Shown piece after piece: positions 1 through 64,000 of a stretch of 64,000 nt of DNA (position 1 is the first letter of the stretch; each line of letters begins with the position of its first letter). The notes under the pieces are model-generated. The model worked only from the letters and a program-made list of their open reading frames with translations, was not told where the DNA came from and ran no database searches. Location of the stretch: the NCBI GenBank assembly GCA_039566865.1, contig CM076944.1, positions 23,677,001 to 23,741,000 on the forward strand, in the 5' to 3' direction. Both the position numbers and the translations under genes were made by a program. The stretch comes from Aurelia coerulea (lineage: Eukaryota; Cnidaria; Scyphozoa; Semaeostomeae; Ulmaridae).

Positions 1-184
1 AGGCTTATTGAAGGGGCTTTCTCGAGAAAATCCTTCATAACTTCAGAATGGAATGACTGATTTTCGCCAGGTAGATTTTAAAATCGATTGGAAAGTGTCC
101 GTCATTACATAATTCATTTCTCAAGATCATTGTGTTGATATTCAGGGAGCAGTGGCCTTTTAAATAGGGATTTTACTCACCCTG
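1..184. repeat. Right arm of a TA-flanked foldback MITE (family E), cut by window edge
   Basis: The end ...TTTTACTCACCCTG followed by TA matches the right arm of the complete copy at 45119-45749 (CTGACTCACCCGG then TA), including the shared stretch around GATATTCAGGGAGCAGTGG. Confidence 0.7.
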
Positions 185-654
185 TAGTTTGAATGGCTTC
201 ATATTCACCCATTGATATGTTAATATCAAACGCTTGTCAGTAAGGTCAAATGACTTGCCACCGGGATGTATCAGCTCTTTATCTAGATGACTTCTTCAAA
301 GCGGAAGCAACTTGAAAAACAGCAAAATATACAAACTGTTCGTAAATTTTCTTGATACTTTGCAAATATTCAGGTGGTCTTAAACAGCTTCAAATCTTGC
401 GCAGCTTCGAATCTGAAACCACTGAAATCATATCTGAGATAAATTATACACTGAACAACCTGCATAAAAGTACCTGTGACTTTCTGTAAAGGCTGAAATG
501 GTTCATGCACATTTACATAATGTTTCTTACATAGAAGTTTCTTTATTGATCTAAAATCAGGGTGGAGTTTCTTAATACACAGTTTCCTTCATGCTGGTTT
601 CTACTGTAGTTTAGGTATCAGTCATTGCTGCATTTTTTTCTGAAATATTTTGAA
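185..654. other. Intronic DNA, nothing recognised
   Basis: AT-rich sequence with no splice-consistent open segment or repeat signature that I can identify. Confidence 0.4.
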
Positions 655-1098
655 TTGTAGCAGACCAGTGGCTAGTTAGATGTTATAGCTGGTCAACTTT
701 ACTGTATGGTGTAGAAACATGGACCTTCACAAGAGCAATGATTGGAAAAACTGAACCCTTTGAAATGTGGATATACATGAGAATTCTAACAATATCATAC
801 GCAGAACCAAAAGGTGAATACGGGAAGATTGCTGATAAATACAATAAAGCAGAGAAAATGTGCTTATTTTGGGCACCTGATAAGAGGAGACGGGCTTCAA
901 AGGCTTCTCTTAGAAGGGGAGTTCAACGGGAAAAGAGGGAGAGGCAGATCAAGAGCAACGTGGTTTGATAGCATTAAAGTTTCGACTGGAATAAACTATG
1001 CAGGGGCCACAAGGAAGGCACAGCATAGAGAGGACTGGACATCTATGACAGCAAGCCAACCTCCCGAGAGCAGAGGGCACCTGACGACGACGACGTAG
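655..1098 (+). pseudogene. Decayed RTE-like LINE 3' end
   Basis: In two frames the sequence reads like the C-terminal end of a LINE reverse transcriptase ORF: CYSWSTLLYGVETWTFT..., then FGHLIRGDGLQRLLLEG and GKRGRGRSRATWFDSIK. Frameshifts separate the pieces. It ends in a short (ACG)n run at about 1083-1096, like the simple-repeat tails of this LINE type. A second copy of the same family is at 34191-34713. Confidence 0.7.
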
Positions 1099-1414
1099 CA
1101 GACCATCTCGTTATGACCTATGACACATTTCGTTTGCAGTTGATAGGTATCGGATCTTGTAGCATAGTCGTAATGAGAAATTCCATACATGCCTTTCATT
1201 CCAAGGAGCAAGAAAATTTCTCCCGAAAGAATGTATCAAAATTACCACAAATCGATACAATAGACTTGACACGAATGCTTCCTTGCAGAATTTCGCACTA
1301 TTTTACAAATAGCGAGTGAGTCTGCCAGACTTTAGCAAAACGCAACGCAACTGAGGCTCTCGAGCAGGTATCAAAGGCCACTGGCATTCTAAAATAGAGT
1401 TTTCTCATTTACAG

Positions 1415-59177
<57,763 letters not shown>

Positions 59178-59523
59178 GTGGCTTAGGTGGCCCAAGTAGC
59201 CCAGTTGACAAGAAAATTTCAGAGGACGAAAATGTGCATTTACGGACAGGTGGAAAATCATATAAGACATTGCATTCAGAAGATATTGGTTTGCTTTTCC
59301 TATAAGACGGTGCCAACTGGAGTATACGTTTGCAAGTTTACCCCATGGAAACTAAGGTATGCATGTCCTCTTACATCAGAGGCCCAGTATGTCTCCTGTC
59401 AAAAGAAATCCAGAACAAAATGACTTTAAATGTCGAACGGAATTTCTTGTTAAATTAGCTTTGATTTTATCAATACAATTTAAGTAGTTGAGCAAATATT
59501 TTTATTCTACAAATGACTGCCAG

Positions 59524-59633
59524 ATTTTAGAAACACCGTGGTTACCTGCCCGGCCACAGAGCCTCTCGTGAGCACCTATCTCCAGTTGAAACCAGAATAT
59601 CTAGCGAATTTCTTGCAGGAGATTCGAGAAAAC
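59524..59633 (+). CDS. Possible exon of an unidentified downstream gene
   Basis: 110 nt between a CTGCCAG acceptor and a GTAAGT donor, open as FRNTVVTCPATEPLVSTYLQ, then LKPEYLANFLQEIREN. The second half looks protein-like, but I recognise no family, and no partner exon was found. It may be chance. Confidence 0.25.
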
Positions 59634-59654
59634 GTAAGTGAAAATGGAGTTTAG

Positions 59655-59815
59655 AGTTTGTTTGTTGTCTTTGGCCTTAAATTCGCTACGATTGTCAAAC
59701 TACTGAAAATGCTTCACTAGCTTACATTGTTGTTTTATGTACCGCCACCCGAAGCACATGGTCAGACACTAGACAAGATTGGCGACGTTAGGCCGAAGAC
59801 AACAGACAAACAAGG
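59655..59815. repeat. Inverted repeat
   Basis: GTTTGTTGTCTTTGGCCTTA at the left, TTAGGCCGAAGACAACAGAC at the right. Confidence 0.55.
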
Positions 59816-59884
59816 AATGAATTATTGTAAGCTTCTCGATCGTATTTGAATCAAAATGTTGCGATCATCATTAAAGCTTCTGAT

Positions 59885-60044
59885 CAGGGGTGGCACCAGC
59901 ATAGGGCTAGGGGGCTATAGAAGCCCCCCGTCTGGGGAAATTTTGGCGAAATATTGCACAAAAAATTGCATTTTTTACCCAGTTTTAATATCCCCCAGTC
60001 CAAAGTTGCAGCCCCCTGTCGGAAGATTTCTGGCGCCACCCCTG
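59885..60044. mobile_element. hAT-like MITE with exact 8-bp duplication
   Basis: 160 bp. CAGGGGTGGCACCAGC at the left, TGGCGCCACCCCTG at the right, with CTTCTGAT on both sides (59877-59884 and 60045-60052). Confidence 0.9.
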
Positions 60045-60052
60045 CTTCTGAT

Positions 60053-61299
60053 GTAATGTTATTGAACCCTTACACAACGTTAAAACGTTTAGGCTTATAC
60101 ACACTTCTCCTATTAATCCTGCTTTCAGGCATATGGCTTTCCACAGTGTGAGCATTCCCATCCTTTTTCAATACATTGGTGCAAACCTTTTCTTCAAATT
60201 TTTCAATGAGAATTGGTATCTGGTACCTAATACAATAATAATACTATAAACGACTCTCGCATGTGAATAAAGCTCGATTATTCAATTTATCATCTAATTT
60301 TCTTTTTGCATCAATAACAATTATCAGAGAAATGTTTAACCTCGAGAACGGTCAAGCATCCCATTTTGGCACAAAGATTACGCAGTTTTTAGACCTAGGT
60401 AAAGGGTTCATTGCTGCACGAGACAGATTTAGCAGTTGCGTCTAGAAAAACCTTCTTTTCACCAAGAGTATCAAATATGTTTACCCCACTCACACTTGCC
60501 AGTTAAACGGGATCCGTCTCCAAATCTGTGTCGAAGCAGTAATTTTGTAGTTTTTTGAAAGGCAATATCACACAGACTTTTCATCTATGTTTTCAATTGA
60601 AAGCGTTATTTTGAAGATAAATCGTTGTACTTCGCAGAGGAACAAACCAAGTATTTATCTCTCTTTCGATTACTTGGATATGAGTGGATTTTTACGGTTA
60701 CTTTTTTGCTGTCTTTGGTGAAGCCACCAAACAAATTGTAGAAAACAATGGCCACGTGCCAAAAACAATGATGTTTACATATTTGTTTACAATTTGGCAA
60801 TGGAACCCTTTAAAACTAGTTTGAACAAACCAGGTCATCACATGTTGTGTTCTAATGGGTCAATCCAACGAATCGAATCCATTTGGTTGGTTAAGTTTGA
60901 TGAACCGGTTGAACTGTCAGTATGAATGGGGTTTATCTAAACCACGCTAAATTTCGACCAATCAAATGCATTCGATTTGTTGAATTGACCAATTGGAAGG
61001 CCTTGTTCGATAACCTGGTTTAAGTTGGTTTAACTTGCAAGTGTGAATAGGATTGGTATTGCAATATCTTTGAAGGCTTTGAAAAGACTATAACTGAGTT
61101 GAAGTCTAGTCCTTGAGATACTTTAGATTTACACCGTAGGCAATTATAGGATTGGTAATTCCTCCAGCATGAAGAAAACGACTGATATTTTCTAAAGGCT
61201 ATTACACTCGAGTCAACTTTCTTGTCCAGCATTTGTTGGTAAGAAATATGCCCCACATTTGTTAATCTTTGTTAAATACACACGATCGTACAAACTGCC
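60053..61299. other. Intergenic DNA, nothing recognised
   Basis: TATGAATGGGGTTTATCTAA near 60920 resembles sequence near 13710-13830 (AACCATGTTAAATTTCTACC), so a dispersed repeat is likely. No gene seen. Confidence 0.4.
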
Positions 61300-61690
61300 A
61301 TAAAAGCTCTATTCAGCCCCCTCTCTATCAAGCCCCCCTCTGCAATAAGCCCCTCTCTTCTGAGCAAACATTCTAAATCCCCCTCTCCATTCTGTCCCCC
61401 ACTTATATCAAATGCCACAGGTTACCAAAGATTTGTTATTTATTCAGCTAAGAAACTTTGCATGTCAATTGGGATATGGTTATCAGAACTGTGTGGAATC
61501 CTTGTATTTGACTCGTAAAGTTGTGTGTTGGCTCCACAAAATATGGGGTAAGAGAATTAAAAAGCTATCAATTTTATTCTTGTCATTTGACTGTGAATAA
61601 GCACCCCTTCTAACAAGCCCCTTTTCTTTTGAGCTTCCCTCTTGCGTCTCCGAAACCTAATGAGACCTCTTAATAGAGCCTTTACGGTAA
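61300..61690. repeat. Repeat with AATAGAGC termini
   Basis: Left AAAAGCTCTATTCAGCCCCC, right TTAATAGAGCCTTTACGGTA, imperfectly inverted. A related end is at 40145-40220 (GGGGCTTATTAGAAAGG, GAATAGAGCATTTACGGTA). Confidence 0.5.
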
Positions 61691-62306
61691 TTCAACGTTT
61701 ATCGCCATGCATTCGTTATGATATCCCCAAGAGATCGCATGGTTTGAAAGATCGCTCTCGATTGGCTAGATTTTGCTCAACATCATCAACAATGTTGCTA
61801 AGAGTGAACTTTGGAGACAGCATACAAACATACACACAATTCAACAGTTGTAGGGGAGTAGGGGACAATTCGGCATACATGCTTCCAACGAAGAATGTTG
61901 ACCCTTGTGTAATGGCCTTGAATATCATCAGTCTGTATCCAACTGTTGGGAAAACGTCCCGTGCAATTTTCTCGTTAAAATTGATTTTTCAATGCATTCA
62001 TATTTAATCTTTGTGCTGAATCCGAAAATCAATGCTCCCAAGACAAGAAACGGCATATTTGAGGTTCTGAGCCGTGACATATGTTTAGTTGAGCAGAATT
62101 GGCAGGTTTTCTTTGTAGAGTACTTTCATTTCGTTTCATCGTTTTGCAAGTGTCAGTATATGCTTACTTTTGTAGTTGAAATAATTTGCAAAGTATAGTG
62201 ATAATTTGAATGTAAAGAACAAAAGATCTTTTTTCTACAGCACATCGTATTATTTCGCCTTCTGTCACCTTCGTTTGTCCACACATCAAATACTGTGTCT
62301 CTAATA

Positions 62307-62537
62307 CAGTTAAGCCCGAAATTATTCATACCTATGCCAAATTTGGAGTATTTTCAATCGTTATATTTGCTAACCAATTCACAAGATATTTCATTCCTTG
62401 GAATGTCTCTTGTAGCACTTGTTTCAGCCTTTTATCACATTCTTACGAAACTTCAGCCACAGTAAAATTGTTCCTCAAGTAGAACGATGCAAAATACTCA
62501 GAATTTGCATAGGTATGAATAATTTGGGGCTTAACTG
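62307..62537. mobile_element. Tc1/mariner-type MITE
   Basis: TA-CAGTTAAGCCCGAAATTATT and ATAATTTGGGGCTTAACTG-TA, extending to CATACCTATGC and its inverse. 231 bp with a TA duplication. Confidence 0.88.
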
Positions 62538-62586
62538 TATGTACTAGGTTTGGGCCTGATAGCAAGTTTACCTTTGCTAATTTATA

Positions 62587-63419
62587 TCAGGTGACCCAAA
62601 AAAAACTTCATATTCAGATTCAAAGTCATATTAAATTTTCACATATTCAGGATAGGAGGGGTGCTCAGGTTACTTTTTTGGGTCTAAAATTTGGGCAAGG
62701 ATTATTTTTTGGGTCAATCATTTGTACAGTTATTTTTCGGGTTCTTGAAATTCTGGCTTACTCTTTTGGGTCTCAAATATGGGAAAAAAGTAAAAACATT
62801 GGGAAAAATATAATTTACAAGCAAAATCAGAATCTAGTAACATTACTAAAATCGAAAAAGCTAAAAGATCTAAATGCATTATGAGAAATCTAATCAGTTC
62901 GGGCACTTTCTGCAAATTTAAGATACTGAATTCATAACGTTTTGGGTATGCAAGGTCAGCAAAAATTATTTTTTGGGTCTATTTTAATGCTAGAAATTAT
63001 TTTTTGGGTTGATACGTTGTACACCAGCCTGAGCACCCCTATCCTAGATATACCTGAGTACCCCCCCCCCCCCTCCTTGAGCAAAGAAAAAACGAAGGGC
63101 CATTCTGCTGGTATGGTTTTTATTTTACACTGAACTCTTCCTACGGCCCTCATGCTCCCATGCAAATTTGGAATTTTGCTTCTTTCGCATCTTTGCAACA
63201 CGGACTGGACAAGGAGGGGAAAGTTCGAGAAATAAATCAAGTACCATATTTTTGAAACTGGTTTTTCAGTGGGTAGTCATAACGTAAAATGAACCAAGCA
63301 ACATCTCAAAAGATAGCTAAGCCCTCCAACTACATGCTAATACCATATTTGTGTTCATAACATTTACTTGCATGAAGCAATGTGCGATCCAGCTCGTTAA
63401 GTATCTTTGGGTCACCCGA
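62587..63419. mobile_element. TA-flanked MITE with TCAGGTGACCC ends and nested element
   Basis: Left TA-TCAGGTGACCCAAAAAAAAC, right TCTTTGGGTCACCCGA-TA. A second TIR element lies inside at 62648-63047. Confidence 0.65.
62648..63047. mobile_element. Nested TIR element
   Basis: CAGGATAGGAGGGGTGCTCAGG-type left end and CCTGAGCACCCCTATCCTAG right end are inverted. The interior repeats TTATTTTTTGGGTC-like phrases. No clear duplication found. Confidence 0.65.
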
Positions 63420-63497
63420 TAGCTCTAAAGACAAACTTTTGAGCCATTCGGGAGAATCCACGTTTGCACAGGGTTTTAGCACATAAATCGTCTGCTT

Positions 63498-63517
63498 TCA
63501 CCACAATTTACTGCTGT
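63498..63517 (-). CDS. Possible last exon of the G-alpha gene
   Basis: If the exon above ends at 63562 with donor GTAATT, an acceptor CTTAG 44 bases on gives the ending ...WVLEVDSSKLW and TGA. Residues ending in a hydrophobic pair resemble G-alpha tails, and the 20-nt exon keeps the frame. The intron would be only 44 bp and the tail is about two residues short of the family norm. Confidence 0.3.
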
Positions 63518-63553
63518 CTAAGTTTTTATACCCAGCCAAATTGTAAAATGTTT

Positions 63554-64000
63554 CTAATTACCGACTTCTAAAACCCAATCTAAGGAGAGTTCAAATGCCT
63601 TTTTCACGTCTCTAGTATTCGTTGCTGAAACTAAGTGCGTTTTGACAGGCCGCGAATTATCCTTGACTTTGCTTAGGAACTTTGATTTGATAAAGCCAGT
63701 TATTTCACGCGGATCATCATCGAGTCCTTTGTAATCTGGAAAATGTTGAACCAAAGAGACAGCTTTTACTTTCTTCGTCAGCAAATCCTTTTTATTCAAG
63801 AACAGCAGCAACGGTGTATCTTGAAAATATGTCAGATTAACGACGGATTCGAATACGTTCAAACTGCCTGACATGCTGTTAACGTTTGCGTCATCTTCTA
63901 ATGAATGGTCGTAATCAACTAATGATGCGCAATAAATGATGAGATTGGCACGACTAAATAAATTGATCCATTTCCTTCGCTCTGCCTTGCGACCACCGAC
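63554..64000 (-). CDS. G-protein alpha subunit, C-terminal exon (partial)
   Basis: Reading from the window edge on the - strand: VGGRKAERRKWINLF (switch II), then ANLIIYCASLVDYD, LNVFESVVNLTYFQDTPLLL, FLNKKDLLTKK (G4 motif NKKD) and THLVSATNTRDVKKAF (G5 position, SAT for the usual CAT). GTP-binding subunit of heterotrimeric G proteins, membrane-associated. The upstream part (P-loop, helical domain, switch I) lies outside the window. Switch II has Arg where family members have catalytic Gln (VGGQ). The frame stops at 63554-63556 after WVLEVGN, about six residues short of a normal C-terminus; a donor at 63561 could splice to a last short exon (see 63498-63517). A divergent, lineage-specific G-alpha is likely; I cannot assign it to Gs, Gi, Gq or G12. 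Confidence 0.88.
   Translation of the reverse strand, partial: VGGRKAERRKWINLFSRANLIIYCASLVDYDHSLEDDANVNSMSGSLNVFESVVNLTYFQDTPLLLFLNKKDLLTKKVKAVSLVQHFPDYKGLDDDPREITGFIKSKFLSKVKDNSRPVKTHLVSATNTRDVKKAFELSLDWVLEVGN

Overview
The window is intronic and intergenic DNA from an animal (metazoan) nuclear genome. It has widely spaced spliced exons with GT/AG junctions, LINE and SINE copies, many terminal-inverted-repeat elements, micro- and minisatellites, and no prokaryote-like gene packing. The repeat mix (CR1-type LINE with a 2A peptide, RTE-like LINE fragments, 5S-like and tRNA-derived SINEs, hAT and Tc1/mariner-type MITEs) and the divergent G-alpha gene fit an invertebrate, probably marine, of sponge or cnidarian grade. 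The sequence alone does not settle the phylum.

The backbone is one gene on the + strand covering about 57.8 kb. Eighteen exons between 1415 and 59177 join in phase into 565 codons plus a stop (1698 nt). They encode the C-terminal half of a PDE5/6/11-type cyclic nucleotide phosphodiesterase, closest by eye to PDE11: most of GAF-B, the linker, and a complete catalytic domain with the HD-x2-H-x4-N metal site and the conserved glutamine. GAF-A and the N-terminus lie upstream of the window. Exon 2 is the only weakly supported exon. The first 446 bases of a second gene are seen on the - strand at the right edge: the C-terminal part of a heterotrimeric G-protein alpha subunit, from switch II onward, with Arg where the catalytic Gln is expected.

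Almost everything else is mobile DNA. Intron 2 holds an apparently intact CR1-like LINE (ORF 5381-9127, 1248 aa) with a very hydrophobic N-terminal segment, a 2A ribosome-skipping motif, an AP endonuclease and a reverse transcriptase. Broken LINE pieces lie near 655, 17157, 23826, 34191, 41946 and 43043. Many non-coding elements end in TA-(C/T)CGGGTG..., often with long foldback arms. Several are nested, and the insertion order can be read directly (23671-24776, 24962-26178, 36862-37715, 33958-34752, 47364-48404). hAT-like MITEs with exact 8-bp duplications lie at 20040 and 59885. Intron 16 contains a 3-kb minisatellite of about 70 units of 43/44 bp (50955-53990), and intron 7 contains a 400-bp ATC microsatellite.

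The two genes could act in the same general area of cell signalling (cyclic-nucleotide breakdown and G-protein signalling), but nothing here shows they are linked functionally.
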